From Bacteroidia bacterium (GTDB lineage Bacteria > Bacteroidota > Ignavibacteria > UBA10030), in NCBI GenBank assembly GCA_022180565.1, contig BQML01000023.1, positions 1 through 53,795 of the forward strand: DNA of 53,795 nt, in the 5' to 3' direction. The position numbers and the translations under genes are program-made. Every line of letters begins with the position of its first letter. Position 1 is the stretch's first letter. The notes under the pieces were generated by a model. It searched no databases and was not told the DNA's origin. It was given only the letters and a program-made list of their open reading frames with translations. Shown here piece by piece: positions 18,967-26,704 of this stretch.

Positions 18967-19851
18967 TCACCGTTCGGTCCCCAGCATAATCAGTCCCCGG
19001 AGAAACTTGAACCCGACTTCAGGATCGTCCGATCGAATGGAAAGCGTCTTGGCGTCAAGCCGTGTCACCCCTGGAATGACCGAGGCTTGGTCTGCCTGTG
19101 AGCTACGGAAGAACGTGAGCTCAAAGACGTAGGGAGCGCGAAGAGTATACGGTTTCATCGATTTCCTCTGGAGCACCGCTTTCTTCACTTCCTGCCGGAT
19201 GAGCTCATGGGATTTCTTCAACGGCAGGGTTCTGGCGGCCCGCTTGCCAATGCCTTCCTTCACTGCCACGGTGACAACCGCGTCGCCGAGAATCTTCTTT
19301 GCCTGGACGCAGACCGCCTTGTCGCCTGAAACGAATACGACAGGAACATTGTATCGTCCTGCGAGGAGGGCGTTGAGGCCCAATTCGGGCATTTCCACGC
19401 CGTTGACCTTCACCGAGGCGACCGTTCCGCCCGAGATCGTGTGATCCAGAACCCCATCCGTTGTGCCCTCCGCGGGGTGGTAGCCGACAAACACCGCCGC
19501 ATGGTAAGTTTCATCGATTCCCTGCATCATGCTGAGCGGCTTGGGGGATCCCGTAATGAGAGTTGCAGAGGGATGCAAGTCGGCGAGAATCAAGTTCCGC
19601 ATGCTTCCGTGGGAGTCGTTGACCACCACTTCGGTGGCGCCGGCATCAAGCGCCCCCTGCACAGCCGCATTCGCTTCTTCCGTCATCCACCGCCTTGCCA
19701 TTCCGTAATCCTTTCCATCACTTCCAACCTGATCCCCGTGCACGAGACCGGTAATTCCCTCCATATCCACGGAAATATACACCTTGAGGGATTGGGAAGA
19801 CCCTCCCGTAACGAGAAAAAGAAGAGACAAGAGCAGAGCGGTTGTTTTCAT
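18967..19851 (-). CDS. Exported M55 family D-aminopeptidase-like protein
   Basis: A 294-residue protein with the DppA/M55 signatures: VYISVDMEGITG (the Asp and Glu zinc ligands) at about 24-35, VVNDSHGSMRN (His), FVGYHPAEG (His), and a downstream Glu-bearing PELGLNALLAG segment. Bacillus DppA is a cytoplasmic self-compartmentalising zinc D-aminopeptidase. This copy instead begins with a signal peptide (MKTTALLLSLLFLVTGGSSQ), so it should work in the periplasm, perhaps on D-amino-acid peptides from peptidoglycan. It lies 16 bases after the PrsW-like gene and is the last gene of that operon. Confidence 0.88.
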   Translation of the reverse strand: MKTTALLLSLLFLVTGGSSQSLKVYISVDMEGITGLVHGDQVGSDGKDYGMARRWMTEEANAAVQGALDAGATEVVVNDSHGSMRNLILADLHPSATLITGSPKPLSMMQGIDETYHAAVFVGYHPAEGTTDGVLDHTISGGTVASVKVNGVEMPELGLNALLAGRYNVPVVFVSGDKAVCVQAKKILGDAVVTVAVKEGIGKRAARTLPLKKSHELIRQEVKKAVLQRKSMKPYTLRAPYVFELTFFRSSQADQASVIPGVTRLDAKTLSIRSDDPEVGFKFLRGLIMLGTER

Positions 19852-19867
19852 ACCATCTCCTTATGGA

Positions 19868-20890
19868 TTAGGTCTGGAGGATATTGAGTTGCCAAAGGTC
19901 GCGGCTACTCGTCCTGAGAAACGGATGAAGGGCCAGCCGGCCTGTGGCTCCGATGCTTTGCTGCAAGTACGCGAGCTCCTTGAATTTTGCCCTTACGTCG
20001 GCATCTTCAGCCGAGGGAGGAGTAAACCCCGCCTCACGAAGAAGAAGCATCCCCTTGGCACGAATGGAGAGCTCGAGGTAAATCTGAAGGTAGCAAATCA
20101 TATCGGCGATGATCTCACCGCGGAAACGGTCTTGAAGCGTTTTTAAGTATGTGCCGACGCGTGTCTGCGTCAGGTTCCCAGACGTAATCATTTCCAGCAA
20201 CTGAACGTCGGTATCAAATCCCACGCCGAGCCATTCCCTCGTCGAGCGCTCGCTGGATTGAAAAACCGCGGCGAGGAGGAGGGGCAATCCGGCGATGATG
20301 GTTAATGGCGAGAAGAGGGGGTGAAACAGAAAGTGGTTGTAGTATGAATGAATGAGCACGGCAAGAAATAGGCCTTTCCACAGGACGAGGGGGGATTCCG
20401 TGGAGCGTTCTTCGGCTTCCCTCTTGGCCACGATGGCCACGATGGCGGTTGCTCCGCCATGCATCACTGCCGTCCCAAATCCTCGGACAATCCAAAGGAA
20501 CATGTCGTCTGATACGGAAGTCGTCAGATAGTAAAGATTCTCAATGAACGCAAAGCCGGCCCCGACGGCAAATCCGTAGATTGCCGCATCCACCATAAAC
20601 CCGATACGCTGTTTTCGGAGGAGGTAAACAAAGAACAGCGCTTTGAGAATTTCTTCGTTAACCGGGGCGCCATAGCGCGTGAAGGTCACAAAGGGCAGGC
20701 CGGTGAGCTTCTGAGTCCACGAGTTGATGAAGTAGGACGCGCCGGCGGCCGCGCAGCCGAAGAGGATCGCTCCCGCAACGCCGCGAGCCCTCACAAGCTT
20801 ATAACTGTCGAGAAAAATCAGGGCAAGGAGGAACAGAAACACCGGGGCCAGGCTGATAACGACGGCCGGTACTGCAGAGAGATCGATCAT
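19868..20890 (-). CDS. PrsW-like intramembrane metalloprotease with C-terminal soluble extension
   Basis: A 340-residue protein with about seven to eight membrane helices in residues 10-215 and the PrsW family motifs: the NEEILKA pair (Glu79-Glu80), FIEN (Glu117-Asn118), FGTAVMHGG (His144) and the IHSYYNHF motif (His181). PrsW in Bacillus performs site-1 cleavage of an anti-sigma factor; other members have different or unknown substrates. Residues ~220-340 are soluble and helical, an extension not needed for catalysis. I use the ATG at 20890, which overlaps the upstream stop as ATGA (20887-20890); the frame's first start at 20929 would give a 42-base overlap. An anti-sigma-like protein is encoded about 4 kb upstream on the same strand. 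Confidence 0.82.
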   Translation of the reverse strand: MIDLSAVPAVVISLAPVFLFLLALIFLDSYKLVRARGVAGAILFGCAAAGASYFINSWTQKLTGLPFVTFTRYGAPVNEEILKALFFVYLLRKQRIGFMVDAAIYGFAVGAGFAFIENLYYLTTSVSDDMFLWIVRGFGTAVMHGGATAIVAIVAKREAEERSTESPLVLWKGLFLAVLIHSYYNHFLFHPLFSPLTIIAGLPLLLAAVFQSSERSTREWLGVGFDTDVQLLEMITSGNLTQTRVGTYLKTLQDRFRGEIIADMICYLQIYLELSIRAKGMLLLREAGFTPPSAEDADVRAKFKELAYLQQSIGATGRLALHPFLRTSSRDLWQLNILQT

Positions 20891-23826
20891 TGCAGAATCT
20901 TGAGGGACACCATGAATTCGTCTGACCATCGCTGATTCTTCTCTGCGGCTCTTGCGTAGCCGAGGGAGAAGGTGGACTCAAAGGACGAGAAGAGCACGAG
21001 GCGAAAATCGAGCTGAGCGCCCGCGCTGATTGCCGTGCTGCGCGAGATCTTGTCGACATTCGTCCCGATGGCCGCGGTGAACAGCGAGAGGCGCATCCAG
21101 TTGGAGTAGAGGGTCTGGAACCCCAGGTGACGGAACCGTATGGGCGGGAGGTTCCATTCCAGCATGCCCTTCAAATAATTGATACCGCCAATCTGGTTGA
21201 TGGCGAGACCGGGAAAGCTATGATCCTCCCGATACCGCCAGATTTCCCCCACGTCCACCCAGTTGTTTCCAAATCCTCCGAAATAGAAATTGGCGAACGG
21301 ATTGTCGCGTTGGCCGAACGAAATGCCTCCCGCCGTCCTTAGCCACAGGGACGAATGGTTCATGGGCAACAGGAACCCGTAACCGAGATTTGTGCTGACG
21401 CGCGGATACACCTCCCGCAGGACAATGTTCGCATGGGTAGCCGCGCGCCACTCAAGGCCCTTCTCATACTCCACGGCCCCCAGAGATTTCGAGAGGTTCT
21501 GATAATTGATGCGGGCATCGAAGGACCAGAACCGATCGAAGGAAGCGACAATGTTCTGAAACTCCGGCAGACGCTCCAATCCCCAGTATCCGCCGACGGT
21601 GAACCGGTAATCCATCGTTTCCGGTTCGTCAAAGATCGCGTAGTCCTTGTACTGGAGTGAGAGGGAATATCCCTTCCGGCTTGTCTTCGTCGGCCCAAAC
21701 AGGTCGTAGAAGTCCGCGCCGTTCATTGTGGCCGTCATCTTCCACTCCCAAAGCCGGTAGTTGAGAACGGCATGCACGCGTTCGTTGGATGGGAGCACAG
21801 CGTTGGGCGTGTAGGAAGCCGTCAGGTCGATCATATGCGAGTAAAGAGGATCCGCAAAACTGAGGCGCATCCCGTACCCTGCAAAGTTCTTGTATCCCTC
21901 AACCACGGGGTAGGCAGACACCAGCGAGATGTGTGTCTTGTACTCTCCGCGGTACGTGATGAGAGAATCAAGATTCACGTTTGCCGCTGAGGGGCGGCGT
22001 ACGTGCCACGATCGTACCACGGGATGGCGTTTGGCGATCTCATTCCCCAGGTAACGGATTGCGCTCACGCTTTCCACCGATGTGTTGCCGATCATCACCG
22101 GCACAAATCCCTGTCCCGTGTACAAAAAGGCGAGGATGGAATCGGGAGACACCGGAGTTGGGCGGAAGAGGCCGGTTTCGCAATTCGTTAACCAGTGCAT
22201 CTCCTTTGTTTCAAAATCGTATCGAACAATGTTCGATACCCCGCTATAGTACGACGATCCGAACAGATGCTTTCCGTCGGGTGAGAAAACAAAGTTCGCG
22301 GGTGTGCTGATGTCGAAGTCGTACAGGATGTCATAGGAGGTCTTCCCTGCGAGAAGATCGGCGGTGTTCATGGCGATAAGTTTCTGCGTGCCGTCGAGTT
22401 CCGCCAACGCGGCGGTCAGCATCGTCCCGTCCGGGGAAATATCGAGATCGAAAATGTCCTTTCCGTACGGCCACGCGTAGACAAGATTCCACTCTGTATA
22501 CGGCGCAGGGATCCTCACGAGGGAAGAGATCCCATTGTAGTGCCGGACGCCCCAGAGGCTCTGATCCGAGGGATTGACCACGAAATCCCCGGTACGGCAG
22601 TCCTTCAGAAGCATCGTTGTCCGGCCCGTTTTGAGATCGTAGGCGTTCAGGTCGCGCCACTTGTTGTTGTCGGTTGAGAAGAACAGGGTTTCTGTTGACG
22701 GATCGTGGGCGAGAGAAGTAACGTAAAACAGAGTGCCTCCGCGAACGTCATGCAATCTGCGCTTTGCTCCCGTGGCAAGGTCGATCGCAGCAAGATGGGC
22801 AACTTGGCCCGGATAGTTCACTGCCGCGTAGAGAACGTTTCGCTTTCTGTCCACAAACGGCCTCGATACCGATCCCAGGAGCGTCTGCGTGATTCTGCGG
22901 TAAGGAGTGATCGGATGTGTTCTGATCAGAGTGAGGTTCTCGCGTTGCCACTCCTGTTCCCACACGATCCAGCGAGCCCATTCCTCATCGAGAGGAGCTC
23001 CGAACACCTGCTGGAACCGTGCTGCAAAGTGATTCATGCTTTCGCGGTCGTGGTTGTTCCATGCGACGACCTTCTCGGGTCCGTACTGCAGGGCCAGATA
23101 ACTCATGAAGCGGGTGCCGTACAGGTATGAATTCGCTCCGACCTGAAAATCGGCCTTGGTTCCTTCTGCCTCCAGTCCCACGATGTCATAGAAGAGAGCG
23201 CTGTCTCTCACCATAGTGCGAAACATCATCTCATCGTAGGCGCCGAGGGCGCGCCCCAATCCACCATTCATCCAGGTTTCCATGAACACCGCCTGGCCTT
23301 CGAAGAACCAGCTCGGCGCGTAAAGCCGCGGACTCGTGAGATATCCGTAGAGAAGCGAAAGAGGGGCTTCAGGAATCGGCGCGATCTTTCCTCCGAACAG
23401 AGATCGGAAGAACCTTGCGGACGATGAAGGCTTATCCATCGTGACGATGTGGGCAAGCTCGTGATTCATCATCCAGCTCATCCGTTCCACTGCCGGCATG
23501 GTTTCATAGGAGTAGTGAAACGGCGAGATTCCCACGCTGATGAGATTTCTCGGTACTCCGGTGGCGCCTCCGTTTCCAAAATCGCCGAAATCCTGAATCA
23601 GCACCGTGACGGGTTCCGAAGGCGTGTACTCGAAGAGCCGCGAATGGAAATCGAGGGCAATCTCAAAACAGCGGGCCACATGCGGGACAAGGTACTCATG
23701 TCCCTTGGAGAAATAGACAAGTCGAAGGTGCTCGGTCTCCAGGGCGGACAACTGGGCGCGCAGGTGACCCGCCGACAGTCCGAAGAACAATCCGGCCAAA
23801 ACGAGCGATCGTGCGGACAAGGGCAT
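20887..23826 (-). CDS. Exported gluzincin-like metallopeptidase with beta-propeller and C-terminal barrel-like region
   Basis: A 979-residue protein. The signal peptide covers residues 1-24 (ending LRAQ). A peptidase MA-like domain (25-310) has HELAH at 122-126 and a candidate third ligand Glu176 (WFFEGQAVFME). A TolB/WD40-like propeller follows (~315-610; repeated blade ends such as DISPDGTMLTAAL and NFVFSPDGKHLFGS). The last ~350 residues are amphipathic beta with many aromatics (KGYSLSLQYKDYAIF; GGFGNNWVDVG), like an outer-membrane barrel. A peptidase tethered to or built into the outer membrane is the simplest reading. The gene heads an operon with the PrsW-like and M55 genes. The RBS is GAGGG, only four bases from the ATG. 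Confidence 0.8.
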   Translation of the reverse strand: MPLSARSLVLAGLFFGLSAGHLRAQLSALETEHLRLVYFSKGHEYLVPHVARCFEIALDFHSRLFEYTPSEPVTVLIQDFGDFGNGGATGVPRNLISVGISPFHYSYETMPAVERMSWMMNHELAHIVTMDKPSSSARFFRSLFGGKIAPIPEAPLSLLYGYLTSPRLYAPSWFFEGQAVFMETWMNGGLGRALGAYDEMMFRTMVRDSALFYDIVGLEAEGTKADFQVGANSYLYGTRFMSYLALQYGPEKVVAWNNHDRESMNHFAARFQQVFGAPLDEEWARWIVWEQEWQRENLTLIRTHPITPYRRITQTLLGSVSRPFVDRKRNVLYAAVNYPGQVAHLAAIDLATGAKRRLHDVRGGTLFYVTSLAHDPSTETLFFSTDNNKWRDLNAYDLKTGRTTMLLKDCRTGDFVVNPSDQSLWGVRHYNGISSLVRIPAPYTEWNLVYAWPYGKDIFDLDISPDGTMLTAALAELDGTQKLIAMNTADLLAGKTSYDILYDFDISTPANFVFSPDGKHLFGSSYYSGVSNIVRYDFETKEMHWLTNCETGLFRPTPVSPDSILAFLYTGQGFVPVMIGNTSVESVSAIRYLGNEIAKRHPVVRSWHVRRPSAANVNLDSLITYRGEYKTHISLVSAYPVVEGYKNFAGYGMRLSFADPLYSHMIDLTASYTPNAVLPSNERVHAVLNYRLWEWKMTATMNGADFYDLFGPTKTSRKGYSLSLQYKDYAIFDEPETMDYRFTVGGYWGLERLPEFQNIVASFDRFWSFDARINYQNLSKSLGAVEYEKGLEWRAATHANIVLREVYPRVSTNLGYGFLLPMNHSSLWLRTAGGISFGQRDNPFANFYFGGFGNNWVDVGEIWRYREDHSFPGLAINQIGGINYLKGMLEWNLPPIRFRHLGFQTLYSNWMRLSLFTAAIGTNVDKISRSTAISAGAQLDFRLVLFSSFESTFSLGYARAAEKNQRWSDEFMVSLKILQ

Positions 23827-23876
23827 GTGTCCCTCGCTGATCGAAGATGAAGGGGCAGACGGCGTAGTAGTCGCTA

Positions 23877-23905
23877 AGAATCGGAGATAATATGGAGAAA
23901 GGCAA
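23877..23905 (-). promoter_or_regulatory. Weak promoter candidate for the gluzincin/PrsW/M55 operon
   Basis: TTGCCT (23905..23900), 17-bp spacer, GATTCT (23882..23877). The -35 is fair and the -10 poor. It is placed just downstream of the terminator of the repeat-protein gene, where a new promoter would be expected. Confidence 0.3.
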
Positions 23906-23914
23906 GCCGGAAGG

Positions 23915-23951
23915 AAAAAAGAAGAGGGAATGACCTCGCGGCCATTCCCTC
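23915..23951 (-). terminator. Intrinsic terminator of the repeat-protein operon
   Basis: A perfect 9-bp stem, GAGGGAATG paired with CATTCCCTC (23951-23943 and 23932-23924), with a 10-base loop, followed on the minus strand by TTCTTTTTT (23923-23915). It lies about 20 bases after the stop of the nonapeptide-repeat gene. Confidence 0.85.
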
Positions 23952-23972
23952 GAAATCATCGGCAAACAGGGA

Positions 23973-25280
23973 TCAGTCCAGACGATTGACGCCTTTGACC
24001 AACTCTGCGAACCGGGCGCTCTTCAGGAGCTGGGCGAACCGTGCGTCTTTCATGAGACCCGCGAACCTGGCATCCTTGGCAAGTTCGGCGAACCGCGCAT
24101 CTTTCATGAGTTCGGCGAAGCGGGCATCTTTCATCAGCTCCGCAAAGCGGGCGTCTTTCATGAGTCCTGCGAAGCGGGCGTCCTTTGCCAATTCGGCAAA
24201 TCGTGCGTCTTTCATCAGAGCGGCGAAGCGGGCGTCCTTGGCAAGCTCGGCGAACCGCGCATCCTTCATGAGTTCAGCGAACCGGGCATCTTTGGCCAAT
24301 TCCGCAAACCGGGCGCTCTTGAGAAGCTGCGCGAACCGCGCATCCTTGGCCAGTTCGGCAAACCGCGCATCCTTGGCAAGCTCGGCGAAGCGGGCGTTGT
24401 TTGCCAGCTCGGCAAAGCGGGCATCCTTCATCAATTCCGCGAACCTGGCATCTTTCATGAGTTCGGCAAAGCGGGCGCTTTTCACAAGCTCCGCAAAGCG
24501 AGCATCTTTGGCCAGCTCGGCGAACCGCGCATCCTTGGCCAGTTCCGCAAACCGTGCATCTTTGGCCAACTCAGCAAAGCGGGCGTCCTTCATCAGCTCG
24601 GCGAAGCGCGCATCCTTCATCAACTCTGCAAAGCGAGCATCCTTTGCCAGTTCGGCAAACCGAGCATCTTTGGCAAGTTCCGCGAAGCGGGCGTTGTTTG
24701 CCAGCTCGGCAAAGCGCGCATCCTTCATCAGCTCGGCGAACCGTGCATCCTTCATGAGTTCCGCAAACCGCGCATCTTTCATGAGCTCGGCAAACCGGGC
24801 GCTTTGGAGCAATCCGGCAAACCGCGCATCCTTGGCTAATTCGGCAAACCGCGCATCTTTTGCCAGTTCAGCGAACCGCGCATCCTTTGCCAGTTCGGCA
24901 AACCGCGCATCCTGCATGAGCTCGGCAAAATATGCACCCTGCATCAATTCGGCGAACCGCGCATCCTTCGCCAGTTCGGCGAACCGGGCATCCTGCATCA
25001 GCGCTTGGAAGTTCGGGTCGCCGATCAACTTCTGAACCTGGTCGCTTTGCAACAGCAGTTGAAACTCGGGATCCTCAAGATTGACGTCCTCGGACGTCAT
25101 TTGCTCCGAGCGGTATTTCTCGGCCTTCTGGATCCCTCCAATTGTTCCCGCCGCGTCGTCTGAGCTGACGGGTGGATAGAAGAACGCAAAATAGATGATC
25201 GCCAGCGCGGCGACGACGATTCCACCGGCGGCAAACAATCTCTTGCGGCCTCCTGCTGATCCTGTGGAACTTGGTGCCAT
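23973..25280 (-). CDS. Membrane-anchored nonapeptide-repeat protein of an ECF sigma operon
   Basis: A 435-residue protein of no family I recognise. The basic start GRKRL is followed by one membrane segment (about 14-36) that orients the rest to the periplasm. An acidic linker (37-67) leads to three degenerate nine-residue units (68-94; DPEF and DPNF cores). Then come 37 nearly identical units (95-427) of consensus [AM]KDARFAEL, and a short tail (VKGVNRLD). Variant units xKSARFAEL recur at units 20, 26 and 37 (LQS at unit 8), and ANNARFAEL at units 12 and 23. Nine residues equal 2.5 helical turns, so a very long helix or helical solenoid is possible. It starts 16 bases after the anti-sigma-like gene with a strong RBS (AAGGAGGAG) and ends before a clear terminator. 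A structural or sensing role in the envelope is inferred. Confidence 0.85.
   Translation of the reverse strand: MAPSSTGSAGGRKRLFAAGGIVVAALAIIYFAFFYPPVSSDDAAGTIGGIQKAEKYRSEQMTSEDVNLEDPEFQLLLQSDQVQKLIGDPNFQALMQDARFAELAKDARFAELMQGAYFAELMQDARFAELAKDARFAELAKDARFAELAKDARFAGLLQSARFAELMKDARFAELMKDARFAELMKDARFAELANNARFAELAKDARFAELAKDARFAELMKDARFAELMKDARFAELAKDARFAELAKDARFAELAKDARFAELVKSARFAELMKDARFAELMKDARFAELANNARFAELAKDARFAELAKDARFAQLLKSARFAELAKDARFAELMKDARFAELAKDARFAALMKDARFAELAKDARFAGLMKDARFAELMKDARFAELMKDARFAELAKDARFAGLMKDARFAQLLKSARFAELVKGVNRLD
24000..25079 (-). repeat. In-frame 27-bp tandem repeat (about 40 units, 37 canonical)
   Basis: Coding repeat with a 27-bp period and no spacers. Units 1-37 of the canonical type fill 24000-24998, and three degenerate units fill 24999-25079. 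The protein is nearly invariant but codons differ between units: Arg is encoded by CGG, CGC, CGA and AGG, and Ala by GCG, GCC, GCA and GCT. A younger higher-order duplication is visible: the ANN unit and its flank share about 35 identical bases at ~24380-24410 and ~24677-24707, 297 bp (11 units) apart. Confidence 0.9.
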
Positions 25281-25296
25281 GACTCCTCCTTAAGGT

Positions 25297-26046
25297 TTAG
25301 TGTGATTGATCCGTTTGACGTTCGGGTTCAAAAACCAATCGTTGCTCGAACCGCGTCGTTCCATCGACAAGAATCTGTACGGTCATTGTCGGAGTCTGAT
25401 GATCGGAAACAAAGCTCAGCGTCGTGGTAAGGTTATTCCTGGCGGCCAGAAGTACCTGACCGGGAGAAACTTCAAGCGTGGAGGGCTGATCGGCCGTAGA
25501 GCGTACAAACCTGGCGTCGGCGGGAGGGAAGAGAACACGCAGGGTGAATTCACGGCCGCTTTGTAAAGACCCCTGAACCTGAATTGTTCCGTCAACGACC
25601 TGGCCCCGGATTGAACCGCTGACCTCGGGAAGGTCGACCCGGGCAGAGACTTCTGCTGAATGTCCGATCGTGCCCGCGAGCCCTGAGGAATCGGGGGGAG
25701 TTCCGGAGAAAGCCAGGAAGAGAACGATCCCCGCCACCGCGCCGCCGACAAAGGTATAGGCAGTTCGCAAAACAGGAATCCGGACAAAATCGGAGAGCCG
25801 ATCCCAGAAGGAGGGTGTCGCCGCGGAAGGCCGCGGAAGCGAATTGAGAATTCTGAGTTTGAGGGACCGCGGTGGATCAACCTTGGGGACGTTCCTGAGT
25901 GTTGCCGAAAGTTTCTTCAACTCCGCGTACACCTCACGCGCTGCCTTATTCCGCTCGAGAATTTCCCGCACGCGTTTGCTGTCACGGGGAGAGTTTGTCC
26001 CATCCATTTCCTGATTCAGAAGATCGTATGTTCGCTTGTCAAGCAT
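25297..26046 (-). CDS. Membrane anti-sigma-factor-like protein
   Basis: A 249-residue protein. Residues 1-70 form a helical anti-sigma-type domain (MLDKRTYDLLNQEMDG ... EVYAELKKLSATLRNVP) without the His/Cys zinc motif. A single membrane helix follows at ~95-118, then a beta-rich periplasmic domain (~130-249) with no Cys. The start overlaps the stop of the ECF sigma gene by eight bases, the usual arrangement for a cognate sigma/anti-sigma pair. Release of the sigma factor could occur by regulated proteolysis, and a PrsW-like protease is encoded nearby, but that link is inferred. Family assignment rests on position, topology and the N-terminal pattern. Confidence 0.78.
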   Translation of the reverse strand: MLDKRTYDLLNQEMDGTNSPRDSKRVREILERNKAAREVYAELKKLSATLRNVPKVDPPRSLKLRILNSLPRPSAATPSFWDRLSDFVRIPVLRTAYTFVGGAVAGIVLFLAFSGTPPDSSGLAGTIGHSAEVSARVDLPEVSGSIRGQVVDGTIQVQGSLQSGREFTLRVLFPPADARFVRSTADQPSTLEVSPGQVLLAARNNLTTTLSFVSDHQTPTMTVQILVDGTTRFEQRLVFEPERQTDQSH

Positions 26047-26581
26047 TCGTAATTCCCTTTTTCATCAAAACTCGCCTGAGAACGCGTCTGGCGGAAAAGA
26101 GGCGTGACTTGACCGTGTTCTCGTGGAGATCGAGAATGTAGGCGATTTCCCGGTAAGAGAGTTCCTGAAAATGATTCAAAATCACAAGGATGCGATAGTC
26201 GGGCTTCAATTCCAGCAGAGCATTGTTGATGGCGAGCGTCATTTCGGGATCGCCAACCGTTTCTTCTTCTCTCTTTCCTGAATGGAGCGTTTCGTCGAAC
26301 CGGTCGAAATCCCGTTTGCGATTCAGGAAGTTAATGGATTCGTTGACAGCGATCTTATAAAGCCAGCTGAAGAACTTGTACTTCGGATCGAACGTGTCCA
26401 GCTTCTCGAATGTCTTGACAAACACGGTCTGCGTGATATCCTCGGCATCTTCTCTATCCGTCGTGAAGCGAAGCGCCAGGTTAAACACCGGTTTCTGGTA
26501 CCGGTCAACAAGCTCCTCAAAGGCTTTCTGGTTCCCGTCCAGACATTGGCGAACGAGATCGGAATCCTCTTCCTGTCTCAT
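26039..26581 (-). CDS. ECF-type RNA polymerase sigma factor
   Basis: A 180-residue sigma-70 family protein with region 2 (AFEELVDRYQKPVFNLALRF; DREDAEDITQTVFVKTFEKL; FFSWLYKIAVNESINFLNRK) and region 4 (ELSYREIAYILDLHENTVKS), without regions 1.1 and 3, so group 4 (ECF). The frame extends 35 codons further upstream, but sigma region 2 homology favours the ATG at 26581 (MRQEEDSDLV). No clear Shine-Dalgarno precedes it. It is followed by an overlapping anti-sigma-like gene and then the repeat protein, presumably its operon partners or targets. The 123 bases upstream contain no obvious ECF-type promoter that I could identify. Confidence 0.92.
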   Translation of the reverse strand: MRQEEDSDLVRQCLDGNQKAFEELVDRYQKPVFNLALRFTTDREDAEDITQTVFVKTFEKLDTFDPKYKFFSWLYKIAVNESINFLNRKRDFDRFDETLHSGKREEETVGDPEMTLAINNALLELKPDYRILVILNHFQELSYREIAYILDLHENTVKSRLFSARRVLRRVLMKKGITNA

Positions 26582-26704
26582 ACTTACAAGTAATCTTTGG
26601 AAAAGTTGGCGTGTGCAGGGGGAGAAAGGTACTTCCTTTTGAGGGAGAGTTGCAACCAAAACCGAAAAAACGGCCAAAATGCGCAAAAACCGGGGTGTCG
26701 GGGG

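Noticed and set aside
24000-24998. Resemblance of the 27-bp array to a CRISPR or to pentapeptide repeats
   Set aside because: There are no spacers between units, the units code in frame, and a nine-residue period is not a multiple of five.
23986-25035. A 349-codon open frame on the plus strand opposite the nonapeptide array (SANRAS-type repeats)
   Set aside because: It is the mirror of the coding repeat: a 27-bp period with no stop in one antisense unit stays open throughout. It has no RBS or promoter, and the minus frame has a TM anchor, a strong RBS and a terminator.
26624-26655. TTG-N21-TACCTTTC before the ECF sigma gene as a Bacteroidia-type promoter
   Set aside because: Spacing is off and other promoters here are of the 17-bp type; no ECF-like autoregulatory motif was convincing either.
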